DNA of 64,000 bases, taken from contig NZ_CP062229.1 of the NCBI RefSeq assembly GCF_024707545.1, forward strand, positions 1,855,501-1,919,500, read 5' to 3'. Shown here piece by piece: positions 43,749 to 52,274 of the stretch (within the stretch, counting starts at the first letter, position 1; the number at the start of each line of letters is the position of its first letter). The position numbers were made by a program, and so were the translations under genes. The DNA comes from Mesorhizobium onobrychidis (GTDB lineage: Bacteria > Pseudomonadota > Alphaproteobacteria > Rhizobiales > Rhizobiaceae). The notes below the pieces were generated by a model. The model worked only from the letters and a program-made list of their open reading frames with translations, had not been told where the DNA came from and searched no databases.

Positions 43749-44848
43749 TGATGACAAGAATCGAAAATCCCAGTGTCTCAATCCAGGACCTATCGCTGAA
43801 TTTCGGCGCAGTGTCGGTGCTGGAGACGCTCAGCATCGATGTCGCCGAGGGCGAGTTCATCGTGCTGCTCGGGCCGTCCGGCTGCGGCAAGTCGACCTTG
43901 CTCAACTGCATCGCCGGCCTGCTCGACGTTTCGGACGGCCGCATCTTCATCAAGGGCAAGAACGTCACCTGGGAGGAACCCAAGGACCGTGGCATCGGCA
44001 TGGTGTTCCAGTCCTATGCACTCTATCCGCAGATGACTGTCGAGAAGAACCTGTCCTTCGGGCTGCGCGTTGCCGGCATCCCCAGGGACGAGATCGCCAA
44101 GCGCATCGCGCGGGCTGCAGAAATCCTGCAGATCGAGCCACTGCTGCAACGCAAGCCGTCGGCGCTTTCGGGCGGCCAGCGCCAGCGTGTCGCAATCGGG
44201 CGGGCGCTGGTGCGCGACGTCGACGTCTTCCTGTTCGATGAGCCGCTTTCCAATCTCGACGCCAAGCTGCGCGCGGAGCTGCGTGTCGAAATCAAACTGC
44301 TGCACAGCAAGCTGCAGAACACGATGATCTATGTCACCCACGACCAGATCGAGGCGATGACGCTGGCCGACCGCATCGCGGTGATGAAGGGCGGCGTCAT
44401 CCAGCAGCTCGACGCACCGCAGACCATCTACAACCGCCCGGTCAACCGTTTCGTCGCCGGCTTCCTCGGCTCGCCGGCGATGAATTTCCTCGACGGCCGG
44501 CTGGAGAAAAATGATGGCAACTGGCACTTCGTCGCCGAGGATGTGCGGATCCCGCTCGCCACTTACGCTTTCGAAAAGGAGCCCGTGCCGGGAGCGGCCG
44601 TGTTCGGTATCCGGCCCGAGCATGTCGCGTTCAACAGCGGCGCTGGATGGCCATTCACAGCCGCGGCAAATGTCGTGGTCGTCGAACCCATGGGGTCCGA
44701 CACGCTGGTCTGGCTGAAGCTCGGAAATCAGAACTTCACCGTGCGGGTGACATCTGAGCGCACGCCAAACAACGCCGACACAGTGAGCATCGGTTTTGAC
44801 CCGATGCGCGCTTCGCTGTTCGACGCCGCCACCGGCACCCGCCTGTAA
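43745..44848 (+). CDS. Sugar ABC transporter ATP-binding protein (MalK/UgpC-like)
   Basis: A 367-residue ATPase with Walker A GPSGCGKST, Q-loop VFQSYALYPQMTV, signature LSGGQRQRVAIGRALV, Walker B FLFDEPLSNLDAKLR and the C-terminal OB-type regulatory domain (FGIRPEHVAF). It energises the two permeases and could serve others. The ATG overlaps the stop of the MalG-like gene by four bases. Confidence 0.94.
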   Translation: MMMTRIENPSVSIQDLSLNFGAVSVLETLSIDVAEGEFIVLLGPSGCGKSTLLNCIAGLLDVSDGRIFIKGKNVTWEEPKDRGIGMVFQSYALYPQMTVEKNLSFGLRVAGIPRDEIAKRIARAAEILQIEPLLQRKPSALSGGQRQRVAIGRALVRDVDVFLFDEPLSNLDAKLRAELRVEIKLLHSKLQNTMIYVTHDQIEAMTLADRIAVMKGGVIQQLDAPQTIYNRPVNRFVAGFLGSPAMNFLDGRLEKNDGNWHFVAEDVRIPLATYAFEKEPVPGAAVFGIRPEHVAFNSGAGWPFTAAANVVVVEPMGSDTLVWLKLGNQNFTVRVTSERTPNNADTVSIGFDPMRASLFDAATGTRL

Positions 44849-44902
44849 TTCCAAAGAACTTCACCTCAAGCACATCCATCCCCCATAGAACGGACAGAGA
44901 CG

Positions 44903-45703
44903 ATGAACTGGTCATTCCAACTTTACAGCGCCCGCAATTTCCAACCTTGGGAAGGGGTGCTCAAGATGCTGGGCGAGCTCGGCTACGCGCAAGTCGAAGG
45001 GTTCGGCGGCGTCTATGACGACCCCAAGGCATTTCGTGCCGAACTCGACAAGAACGGGCTCGCCATGCCGACCGGCCATTTCTCGATCGACGCGCTCGAG
45101 AACGATTTCGACTGCGTGCGCAAAATCGCCGACACGCTCGGCATCACTCTGCTCATCTGCCCCTATCTGGTCGCCGAGAGCAGGCCGACCGACGTGGCCG
45201 GCTGGCGCGGCTTCGGCGCACGCCTGGCCAAGGTCGGCGAGACGGCTGAGAAAGCCGGCTACGGCTTTGCCTGGCACAATCATGACTTCGAGTTCAAGAA
45301 GCTTGCCGACGGCTCGGTGCCGCAAGACCATATCTTGGCGGCAGCGCCCAACATCGGCTGGGAGATGGACGTCGCCTGGGTGGTGCGCGGCGGTGACGAT
45401 CCGCTGCCCTGGATCGAGAAGTATGGCAAACGCATCGCCGCCGTCCATGTCAAGGACATCGCCAGGCCAGGCGAGGGCCTCGACGAGGACGGCTGGTCGG
45501 ATGTCGGCCACGGCACGATCGACTGGGCCGGCCTCGACGAGGACGGCTGGTCGGATGTCGGCCACGGCACGATCGACTGGGCCGGCCTGATCAAGGCGCT
45601 GCGCGCCAAGAGCGCCGCCAAGTACTTCGTCATGGAACAGGACAACCCCAACGATATCGAGCGCTTCGCCCGCCGCTCGATCGCAGCCGCCAAGACCTAT
45701 TAG
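44903..45703 (+). CDS. Sugar phosphate isomerase/epimerase with an 18-residue tandem duplication
   Basis: A 266-residue TIM barrel (MNWSFQLYSARNFQPWEG; YGFAWHNHDFEFKKLADG; IGWEMDVAWVVRGGDDP; IAAVHVKDIARPGEG). Near the C terminus LDEDGWSDVGHGTIDWAG is present twice in a row, encoded by a perfect 54-bp duplication. The repeat covers a conserved loop with the Asp-Val-Gly-His-Gly motif close to the active-site mouth, so the duplicated copy may disturb or reshape catalysis. It lies 54 bases after the ATPase gene and 12 before the oxidoreductase gene. Confidence 0.88.
   Translation: MNWSFQLYSARNFQPWEGVLKMLGELGYAQVEGFGGVYDDPKAFRAELDKNGLAMPTGHFSIDALENDFDCVRKIADTLGITLLICPYLVAESRPTDVAGWRGFGARLAKVGETAEKAGYGFAWHNHDFEFKKLADGSVPQDHILAAAPNIGWEMDVAWVVRGGDDPLPWIEKYGKRIAAVHVKDIARPGEGLDEDGWSDVGHGTIDWAGLDEDGWSDVGHGTIDWAGLIKALRAKSAAKYFVMEQDNPNDIERFARRSIAAAKTY
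45479..45586 (+). repeat. Perfect 54-bp in-frame tandem duplication
   Basis: Units at 45479-45532 and 45533-45586 are identical, so the event is recent or was introduced during sequencing or assembly. It adds 18 residues and keeps the reading frame. Confidence 0.95.
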
Positions 45704-45715
45704 GAGCAAACCAGC

Positions 45716-46879
45716 ATGGCAAAAAAACTTGGGGTCGGCGTCATCGGCTGCGGCAACATCTCGAAGGCGTATTTCTCGTTTGCGCCGCTGTTTCGCGGCA
45801 TCGAGATGCGCGCCTGTGCGGATATCAACATGGATGCAGCCAAGGCGCGGGCGAAGGAGTTCAAGCTGCGCGCCGAGACAGTCGAAGGGCTGCTCAAGGC
45901 TGACGATATCGACATCATCGTCAACCTCACCGTTCCGGCGGTGCACTATGAGGTGTCGAAACAGATCCTCGATGCCGGCAAGCACGTCTATTCGGAAAAG
46001 CCATTCGTGCTATCGGTCAAGGAAGGGCTCGACCTGAAGAAACTGGCGGAGAGAGAGGGACTGCGCATCGGCTCAGCGCCCGATACTTTCCTCGGTGGCG
46101 CGCACCAGCTTGTCCGCAACCTGATCGACAGTGGCAAGCTCGGCAAGATCACCAGCGGCACATGCCACGTGATGAACCATGGGATGGAGCATTGGCACCC
46201 CAATCCGGACTTCTTCTTCCAGCCTGGCGCTGGGCCCGTGCTCGATATCGGACCCTACTACATCACCAACTTGATCCAATTGATCGGGCCGGTGAAGCAG
46301 GTGGCGGCCGTCGCTTCTATCCCGAAGACAGAACGCACCATCAGTTCGAAGCCGCGCGCCGGCGAAAAAGTCCTGGTCGCCACGCCGACGACGATCCACG
46401 GCGTGATGGAGTTCGAGAATGGCGCCGTGGTGACGCTCAATACCAGCTGGGACGTGTGGAGCCATGGCCATGCGCCGATGGAACTCTACGGCGAGTTGGG
46501 CACGGTGTTTTTGCCGGATCCGAATTTCTTCGGCGGCGACGTTCGCATCACCGATGCCGCCAAGCCGGTCAAGAAGCTGCCGAAGTGGAAGCATCCGTTC
46601 GGCGTGGCCAACCAGATGCATTCGCACGGCATGATGGCCAACTACCGCACCGCCGGTCTCGCCGACATGGCGCTGGCTATCGCGGAAGGCCGGCCGCATC
46701 GGTGCTCGATGGAACTTGCGCTGCATGCCGTGGATGTGATGACCGGCATGTTGCGGTCGGGCGCGAGCGGAAAGTTCGTTGCCATGCAGACCACCTGCGA
46801 ACGGCCTGCGGCCCTGGGCGTCAAGGATGCGGAAGGGCTGTTGGCGAAGAAGAAACAGCTCTTGGCAAAGAAGAAGTAG
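45716..46879 (+). CDS. Gfo/Idh/MocA family oxidoreductase
   Basis: A 387-residue protein. LGVGVIGCGNISKAYFSFAP is the Rossmann dinucleotide-binding start, and YSEKPFVLSVKEGLDLKKLA holds the EKP Lys. GAGPVLDIGPYYITNLIQLI is the substrate-domain helix. The C terminus ends in a repeated LLAKKKQLLAKKK, from a short tandem duplication of about 18 bases. Paired with the upstream isomerase, it probably oxidises or isomerises the imported glycoside through a 3-keto intermediate; that is inferred. Confidence 0.9.
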   Translation: MAKKLGVGVIGCGNISKAYFSFAPLFRGIEMRACADINMDAAKARAKEFKLRAETVEGLLKADDIDIIVNLTVPAVHYEVSKQILDAGKHVYSEKPFVLSVKEGLDLKKLAEREGLRIGSAPDTFLGGAHQLVRNLIDSGKLGKITSGTCHVMNHGMEHWHPNPDFFFQPGAGPVLDIGPYYITNLIQLIGPVKQVAAVASIPKTERTISSKPRAGEKVLVATPTTIHGVMEFENGAVVTLNTSWDVWSHGHAPMELYGELGTVFLPDPNFFGGDVRITDAAKPVKKLPKWKHPFGVANQMHSHGMMANYRTAGLADMALAIAEGRPHRCSMELALHAVDVMTGMLRSGASGKFVAMQTTCERPAALGVKDAEGLLAKKKQLLAKKK

Positions 46880-46924
46880 CATAAGCGCTTCAGTGATTGC
46901 GACACGTGCTGTTTTCCGTCGACC

Positions 46925-46950
46925 CCTCTCCCCATGAAAATGGGGAGAGG
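46925..46950. repeat. Palindromic hairpin CCTCTCCCCAT-GAAA-ATGGGGAGAGG
   Basis: Perfect 11-bp arms and a GAAA tetraloop between the oxidoreductase and YghZ-type genes. This is a common intergenic hairpin in rhizobia. There is no T-run, so it is more likely a stability element than an intrinsic terminator. Confidence 0.7.
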
Positions 46951-47029
46951 CTAAGGGTGAGGGCAGGGCCGATTCACCCTTTTTTCGCGGTGGCAACTGC
47001 CGGGCTCACTTTTGCTTTGAGGATCTCCC

Positions 47030-48076
47030 ATGCCCTATGTGCCCGCCGAAAACCGCTACGAGAAAATGGTCTACAATCGCTGCGGGCGATCCGGCCTGAA
47101 ATTGCCGGCGATCTCGCTCGGGCTCTGGCACAATTTCGGTGACGACACGCCGCACCGGACCAAGCAGGCGATCGCGCGCAAGGCCTTCGATCTCGGCATC
47201 ACGCATTTCGACCTCGCCAACAATTACGGCCCGCCGCCCGGTTCGGCGGAGACGGCTTTTGGCGAAATCCTGCGGACAGATTTCTCCTCCTATCGCGACG
47301 AGCTGATCATCTCGACCAAGGCCGGCTATGAAATGTGGGCCGGGCCCTATGGCGAGTGGGGCGGGCGTAAATATGTGCTGGCCAGTCTCGACCAGAGCCT
47401 GAAGCGGATGGGGCTCGACCATGTCGACATCTTCTATTCGCACCGCTTCGACCCTGATACTCCGCTGGAAGAAACGATGGGTGCGCTCGATCACGCGGTG
47501 CGCTCGGGCAAGGCGCTTTATGCCGGCATCTCCTCCTACAATTCGCAGCGCACGCGCGAGGCCGCCGACATTTTGAAGCAGCTCGGCACGCCATGCATCA
47601 TCCATCAGCCGAGCTATTCGATGCTCAACCGCTGGGTCGAGGACGATGGTTTGCTCGACACGCTGGAGGGGCTCGGCGTTGGCTCGATCGTGTTCACACC
47701 GCTGGCGCAAGGTATGCTGACCGACAAATATCTCGGCGGCATCCCTGAGGGCAGCCGCGCCAGCCAAGGCAAGTCGCTGAGGCCGGCCTTTATCAACGAC
47801 AAGACCATCGCCAACATCAAGGCGCTGAACGCGATTGCCGGACGCCGCGGGCAGACGCTGGCGCAGATGGCGCTGGCCTGGGTGCTGCGCAAGGGCCGGG
47901 TGACCTCGGCGCTGATCGGCGCCAGCCGGCCGGAACAGGTCGAGGATTGCGTTGGCGCGCTGAAGGCGCTCGACTTCAGCGATGCCGAGCTCGCCGAAAT
48001 CGACACGTACGCGCGCGAAGCCGACATCAATCTGTGGGCCGCCTCCGCCGAGCGCAAGGGTCCGCCACGGAAGTGA
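47030..48076 (+). CDS. yghZ: YghZ-type aldo/keto reductase
   Basis: A 348-residue TIM-barrel reductase of the L-glyceraldehyde 3-phosphate reductase type. FDLANNYGPPPGSAETAFGE, IISTKAGYEMWAGPYGEWGG, VDIFYSHRFDPDTPLEETMG and VTSALIGASRPEQVEDCVGA are diagnostic. The catalytic tetrad is Asp, Tyr (NNYG), Lys (TKAG) and His (YSHRF). It detoxifies or reduces aldehydes such as glyceraldehyde 3-phosphate analogues or methylglyoxal. The stop codon lies within a 16-bp tandem repeat of three units. Confidence 0.9.
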   Translation: MPYVPAENRYEKMVYNRCGRSGLKLPAISLGLWHNFGDDTPHRTKQAIARKAFDLGITHFDLANNYGPPPGSAETAFGEILRTDFSSYRDELIISTKAGYEMWAGPYGEWGGRKYVLASLDQSLKRMGLDHVDIFYSHRFDPDTPLEETMGALDHAVRSGKALYAGISSYNSQRTREAADILKQLGTPCIIHQPSYSMLNRWVEDDGLLDTLEGLGVGSIVFTPLAQGMLTDKYLGGIPEGSRASQGKSLRPAFINDKTIANIKALNAIAGRRGQTLAQMALAWVLRKGRVTSALIGASRPEQVEDCVGALKALDFSDAELAEIDTYAREADINLWAASAERKGPPRK

Positions 48077-48108
48077 TCCACTACGGAAGTGATCCGCCAC
48101 GGAAGTGA
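48061..48108. repeat. 16-bp tandem repeat (three units) spanning the yghZ stop codon
   Basis: TCCGCCACGGAAGTGA at 48061-48076 and 48093-48108 is identical; the middle unit TCCACTACGGAAGTGA differs at two bases. Each unit ends with TGA, the first being the real stop. Confidence 0.9.
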
Positions 48109-48133
48109 TTGGCAACGCATTAGCCGAACAGGT

Positions 48134-48162
48134 ACGGCGGGAACTGCTCCCGCCGTTTTTTT
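48134..48162 (+). terminator. Rho-independent terminator after yghZ
   Basis: ACGGCGGGA-ACTGC-TCCCGCCGT is a perfect 9-bp stem followed directly by a run of seven T. It would end transcription of the yghZ unit before the Zur-like gene. Confidence 0.85.
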
Positions 48163-48293
48163 ACTCGGCCCGCCAATATCTGCTTCGAAATTTGAGCCTG
48201 CCCGGAGTTGGCCGGCTTCTGGGCCATGCCGGCACAGAAACAGTAGCAAAAAGGCCCGTTCGTCGCTATCTGGATAGAACTGAAGCCGCTTGC

Positions 48294-48746
48294 ATGCGGA
48301 AATCACGTGCAACCGGCGCAAAACGGGTTGGAAACAGGATCATGGCGGCAAGGGATGTGCTGACGAAAAACCAGCTGTGCGTGCTTGAGAAACTCGAGGC
48401 CGCCAGCGGGCCGCTCAGCGCCTATACATTGCTCGACCAGCTTCGCGATCGGGGTTTTCGAGCACCGCTGCAAGTCTATCGCGCGCTCGACACGCTGGTG
48501 AAGTCCGGCTTCGTGCACAGGCTCGAAAGCCTCAATTCCTTTGTCGCCTGCGCCGAGCCGCACGACCACAGTCATTCGATGACCGCCTTTGCCATCTGCG
48601 ACACATGCGGGCAGGTGACCGAATTTTCCGACCATGATGTCGGACACCGGCTCGACGAGTGGGTGCGCTCGACCGGTTTTGCCGCCAAGAAGGCGGTGAT
48701 CGAGTTCCGCGGTACGTGTGCGAAATGCCTGGCAGAGGCGGCTTAA
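48294..48746 (+). CDS. zur: Fur-family regulator, Zur type
   Basis: A 150-residue metalloregulator. LSAYTLLDQLRDRGFRAPLQ and VYRALDTLVKSGFVHRLESL are the winged-helix segments in the form typical of Zur rather than ferric Fur. HDHSHSMTAF and a pair of CxxC motifs (CDTCGQVTEF, CAKCLAEAA) supply zinc ligands. It should repress zinc uptake genes. The start is uncertain: 48294 (used here) or 48342, where an AGGA lies close to the ATG. The stop abuts copy 2 of the dispersed repeat. Confidence 0.83.
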   Translation: MRKSRATGAKRVGNRIMAARDVLTKNQLCVLEKLEAASGPLSAYTLLDQLRDRGFRAPLQVYRALDTLVKSGFVHRLESLNSFVACAEPHDHSHSMTAFAICDTCGQVTEFSDHDVGHRLDEWVRSTGFAAKKAVIEFRGTCAKCLAEAA

Positions 48747-48890
48747 GGTGTATTGATATTCAGGTGATGCCGGCCTGCAAATGGTGACTTCCTGCGCTTC
48801 CGGTGCTCACGTACCCAAAAGTACGCTCCGCGCCGGTTCTCGGAAGCCACCATTTTCGACTCGGCCTGACCTGAATCTCAACAACACCTT
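48744..48890. repeat. Dispersed intergenic repeat, copy 2 (about 147 bp)
   Basis: Starts at the zur stop codon (TAAGGTGTATTGATATTCAG) and ends CTGAATCTCAACAACACCTT, close to the polA stop. It shares most of its sequence with copy 1 at 17899-18070, minus about 25 bp in the right part. Convergent genes flank both copies, so it may act in bidirectional termination. Confidence 0.85.
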
Positions 48891-48902
48891 GGTTTGGGCG
48901 CA

Positions 48903-51869
48903 TCAATGAGCCTCTTCCCAATTGTCGGCGGCGCGGGCGTCGACGTGCAGCGGCACCGACATCGACACCGCCGGCATCGCGGCGTTCTCCATCACATGGC
49001 GCACGACGGGGATCGTCGCCTCGACCTCTGCTTCGGCCGTCTCGAAGACCAACTCGTCGTGCACTTGCAGCAGCATACGGGCCGAAAGCTTCGCCTTTTC
49101 CAGCGCATCGTCCATGCGTATCATGGCGCGGCGGATGATGTCGGCCGCGGTGCCCTGCAGCCGGGCGTTGATCGAGGCGCGCTCGTTGAAGGCACGGACT
49201 GAAGGATTGGACGACCGAATCTCCGGATAGTGGATGCGGCGGCCGAAGATGGTTTCGACGAAGCCGTGCTCGCGGGCATAGGCCTTGGTCGCGTCGATAT
49301 AGTCGCGGATGCCCGGGAAGCGTTCGAAATATTTCTTGATATAGGCGCCGGCCTCTTCGCGCGGGATCGACAGCTGGTTGGCTAGGCCAAAGGCGGAAAT
49401 GCCGTAGATGATGCCAAAATTGATCGCCTTGGCGCGGCGGCGTATCTCCGCGGGCATGCCCTCGACCGGCACGTTGAACATCTCCGACGCGGTGATGGCG
49501 TGGATGTCGGCGCCGTCGGCAAACGCCTGCTTGAGCTGCGGGATCTCGGCGACATGGGCGAGCACGCGTAGCTCGATCTGGCTGTAGTCGGCGGAAACCA
49601 GCTTGTTGCCCTTGTCGGCGATGAAGGCCGTCCTGATCTTCCGCCCCTCGATGGTGCGTACCGGAATGTTCTGCAGATTGGGATCGGAGGACGACAGCCG
49701 TCCCGTCGTCGTCGCGGCAAGGGCGTAGGAGGTGTGGACGCGCTTCGTATCGGGATGGACGAAACCGGGCAGCGCATCGGTATAGGTCGATTTCAATTTG
49801 GTCAGCTGGCGCCAGTCGACGATCTTGCGCGGCAGTTCGTGGCCTTCTGCGGCGAGGTCTTCCAGGAGCTGCGCCGAGGTCGACCATTGGCCGGTCTTGG
49901 TCTTGGAGCCGCCGGGCAGGCCCATCCTGCCGAACAAGATGTCGCCGAGCTGTTTTGGCGAGCCGATATTGATGCGCTCGCCGACGAGCTGGTAGATTTC
50001 ATCTTCCAGCCGCGCGGCGCCCTGTGCCAGTTCGCCGGAGAGCCGTGACAGGATCTGCCGGTCGACGGAGATGCCGCGCTGCTCCATCCTTGCCAGAACC
50101 GGCACCAGCGGCCGTTCCAGCCGCTCGTAGACCGAGACCAGGCCCTTGGCGGCAAGCCGTGGCTTCAGCACCCGCCAGAGCCTGAGCGTCACATCTGCGT
50201 GCTCGGCGCCATAGGCTGTTGCCTTGACGATATCGACCTGGTCGAAGCCGACCAAGCTTCTTCCCGAGCCGGCCAGCTCCTTAAGGGCAATGGTCGAGTG
50301 GCCGAGCCACTTTTCCGATAGAGCCGCCATGCTGTGGCCGCCGGACGTGCCTGCGTCGAGCACGTAGGAAATCAGCATGGTGTCGTCGAAGGGGGCGACA
50401 TCGATGCCGTGGCGGCTCATGACGACGAGGTCGTATTTCAGCTCCTGAACGATCTTGAGAACCGACTTGTCCTCCAGCAACGGCTTCAGAATGCCAAGCG
50501 CCTCACGGATCGGGATCTGGTTTTCGACCACTCCGCCGCCGAGCAGGTCGCCGTTGCCGCTTTTGTGGGCGAGAGGCACATAGGCGGCGCGACCGGGCGC
50601 GGTGGCTATGGACAGGCCGATCAGCTCGGCCTGCATCGGATCGGCTGACGTGGTCTCGGTGTCGAAGGCGACGATGCCGGTCTCCATCGCCTCGGCCACC
50701 CATGCGTTCAGCACTGCTGTGTCGCGGATGGAGACGTAGGCGCTGGTGTCGATCTTGCTGGCGGTGGCGTCCTCGAAGCGAAGCGCCGAGAGAAGCGAAG
50801 GGGTGTCGCCTTCCTTGGGTTCCACCTTGACGGTGGCCGGCACTGCTTCTCCGGCTTCGTCTGTCACTGTGCCTGCCGCTCTTTCGGCGGCTGCCGGCCC
50901 TCCAAACCCGACATCGGGACCATGCGCGGTGTCGGCGCGCTCGATAATGACGGGAACGGCCTTGACATCAGCCGCTTCCGTTCCGGTCGCTTCCGCCACG
51001 CGGCGGGTCAGCGAGGAGAATTCCATCGTCTTGAGAAAGCCGATCAGCTTTGGTCCGTCGGGCGGATGCAATACGAAATCGTCGAGTCCGCTGATCCCCG
51101 GCACGTCGTTCTTCAGCGTCACCAGTTCACGCGAAATGCGCGCCTTGTCGGTGTTGGCAATGATCGATTCGCGCCGTTTGTCCTGCTTGATCTCGGCGGC
51201 GCGGGCGAGCAGTGTATCGAGATCGCCGAACTGTTCCAGCAATTGCGCCGCGGTCTTCGGCCCGATGCCGGGCACGCCCGGCACATTGTCGACCGAATCG
51301 CCGGTCAGCGCCTGCAGGTCGATCATTTTTTCCGGCGGCACGCCCCATTTCTCGATCACCTCGGGAACGCCGATCTGGCGGTCCTTCATCGGGTCGTACA
51401 TGGCGACCGAAGGGCCGACCAGTTGCATCAGATCCTTGTCGGAGGAAATGATGGTGGTGTCGCCGCCGGATTCGCAGGCAAGCCGGCAATAGGTGGCGAT
51501 CAGGTCGTCGGCCTCGTAGCCTTCTGTCTCGAGGCAGGGCAGGTTGAAGGCCCTGGTCGCCTGGCGGATCAGGCCGAACTGCGGGATCAGATCTTCCGGC
51601 GGTGCCGAGCGGTTGGCCTTGTATTCGGGGTAGAGGTCGTTGCGGAAGGTTTTCGACGAATAGTCGAAGATGACGGCGAAATGCGTCGGCACGATGCCGA
51701 CATCGGTGTTGCGGGCGTCCTGCGTCAGCTTCCACACCATGTTGCAGAAGCCGAGCACGGCACTGGTCGGCAGCCCGTCGGATTTGCGGGTCAGCGGCGG
51801 TAGAGCGTGATAGGCACGGAAGATGTAGCCGGAGCCGTCGACAAGGAAGAGATGATCGCCTTTTTTCAT
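48903..51869 (-). CDS. polA: DNA polymerase I
   Basis: A 988-residue three-domain polymerase. Residues about 1-310 are the 5' nuclease (LFLVDGSGYIFRAYHALPPL, VPGVPGIGPKTAAQLLEQFG). Residues about 370-590 are a 3'-5' exonuclease domain with an intact IVAFDTETTS. The polymerase part has TTGRLSSSDPNLQNIPVRT, SADYSQIELRVLAHV (motif A), RRRAKAINFGIIYGISAFGL (motif B) and VHDELVFE (motif C). It fills gaps and removes RNA primers. A putative small RNA gene lies opposite its start. Confidence 0.97.
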   Translation of the reverse strand: MKKGDHLFLVDGSGYIFRAYHALPPLTRKSDGLPTSAVLGFCNMVWKLTQDARNTDVGIVPTHFAVIFDYSSKTFRNDLYPEYKANRSAPPEDLIPQFGLIRQATRAFNLPCLETEGYEADDLIATYCRLACESGGDTTIISSDKDLMQLVGPSVAMYDPMKDRQIGVPEVIEKWGVPPEKMIDLQALTGDSVDNVPGVPGIGPKTAAQLLEQFGDLDTLLARAAEIKQDKRRESIIANTDKARISRELVTLKNDVPGISGLDDFVLHPPDGPKLIGFLKTMEFSSLTRRVAEATGTEAADVKAVPVIIERADTAHGPDVGFGGPAAAERAAGTVTDEAGEAVPATVKVEPKEGDTPSLLSALRFEDATASKIDTSAYVSIRDTAVLNAWVAEAMETGIVAFDTETTSADPMQAELIGLSIATAPGRAAYVPLAHKSGNGDLLGGGVVENQIPIREALGILKPLLEDKSVLKIVQELKYDLVVMSRHGIDVAPFDDTMLISYVLDAGTSGGHSMAALSEKWLGHSTIALKELAGSGRSLVGFDQVDIVKATAYGAEHADVTLRLWRVLKPRLAAKGLVSVYERLERPLVPVLARMEQRGISVDRQILSRLSGELAQGAARLEDEIYQLVGERINIGSPKQLGDILFGRMGLPGGSKTKTGQWSTSAQLLEDLAAEGHELPRKIVDWRQLTKLKSTYTDALPGFVHPDTKRVHTSYALAATTTGRLSSSDPNLQNIPVRTIEGRKIRTAFIADKGNKLVSADYSQIELRVLAHVAEIPQLKQAFADGADIHAITASEMFNVPVEGMPAEIRRRAKAINFGIIYGISAFGLANQLSIPREEAGAYIKKYFERFPGIRDYIDATKAYAREHGFVETIFGRRIHYPEIRSSNPSVRAFNERASINARLQGTAADIIRRAMIRMDDALEKAKLSARMLLQVHDELVFETAEAEVEATIPVVRHVMENAAMPAVSMSVPLHVDARAADNWEEAH

Positions 51870-51945
51870 GGGACGAAGGGATAGCGCGGCGCGGCGTCGT
51901 GGTCCATGCCAAAGGCGGCCTCAACCACCGGTTCCGGCAACATCC

Positions 51946-51975
51946 CTGACAAGTCGATCCGATCACGGGTATGTT
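51946..51975 (+). promoter_or_regulatory. Sigma-70-like promoter of the putative small RNA
   Basis: CTGACA at 51946-51951 and TATGTT at 51970-51975 are separated by 18 bases. Transcription would start near 51982 and run to the terminator at 52142-52181. Confidence 0.5.
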
Positions 51976-51981
51976 ACGAAA

Positions 51982-52181
51982 GTGTAATCTTCGTGCCCTT
52001 GAATCGCCACGTTCGGAGACACAGATAAACGCCATCGGCATTTTTCGCCGAGGTCCGGAGCAAGGCCCGTCCCCCGCCTATCCCGGACACTTGCGGCAGC
52101 CTATCCCCCCTCTCCGGGCTGCCGCATCGTTTCGAGTAAAGGCCGCCGTGGTTCCCCCTCCACCACGGCGGCATTTTTTTT
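51982..52181 (+). ncRNA. Putative trans-acting small RNA beside polA (alpha-r7/Smr7C-like)
   Basis: A predicted transcript of about 200 bases with two stable stem-loops: TGCGGCAGCC (52092) pairs with GGCTGCCGCA (52117), and GCCGCCGTGGT pairs with ACCACGGCGGC before a T-run. Both loops are C-rich with CCCTC-like anti-Shine-Dalgarno sequence, a trait of alphaproteobacterial regulatory RNAs. From memory, Sinorhizobium Smr7C (family alpha-r7) also lies next to polA; membership here is an inference. No start codon with a ribosome binding site is seen in it. Confidence 0.6.
52142..52181 (+). terminator. Rho-independent terminator of the putative small RNA
   Basis: Perfect 11-bp arms GCCGCCGTGGT and ACCACGGCGGC with a 9-base C-rich loop, followed by A and eight T. 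Confidence 0.88.
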
Positions 52182-52274
52182 GCCCTTTGAAGCCCGTGGT
52201 CCAACGACCGTCGGCTTTTCGTTTCTGCCTCGCAGCTTTAGGGTTGCCGCTCAGAATCGAAAGGCCTGATAAAA

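Larger units (their letters stand above)
51870..52274. other. Intergenic region between polA and the M20 peptidase, holds a putative small RNA
   Basis: About 405 bp without a protein gene. It contains a promoter-like pair, two strong hairpins and a terminator on the plus strand, listed separately. Confidence 0.7.

Noticed and set aside
46925..46950. Intrinsic terminator after the oxidoreductase gene
   Set aside because: The hairpin is strong but is followed by CTAAGGGTGAGGG, without a T-run.
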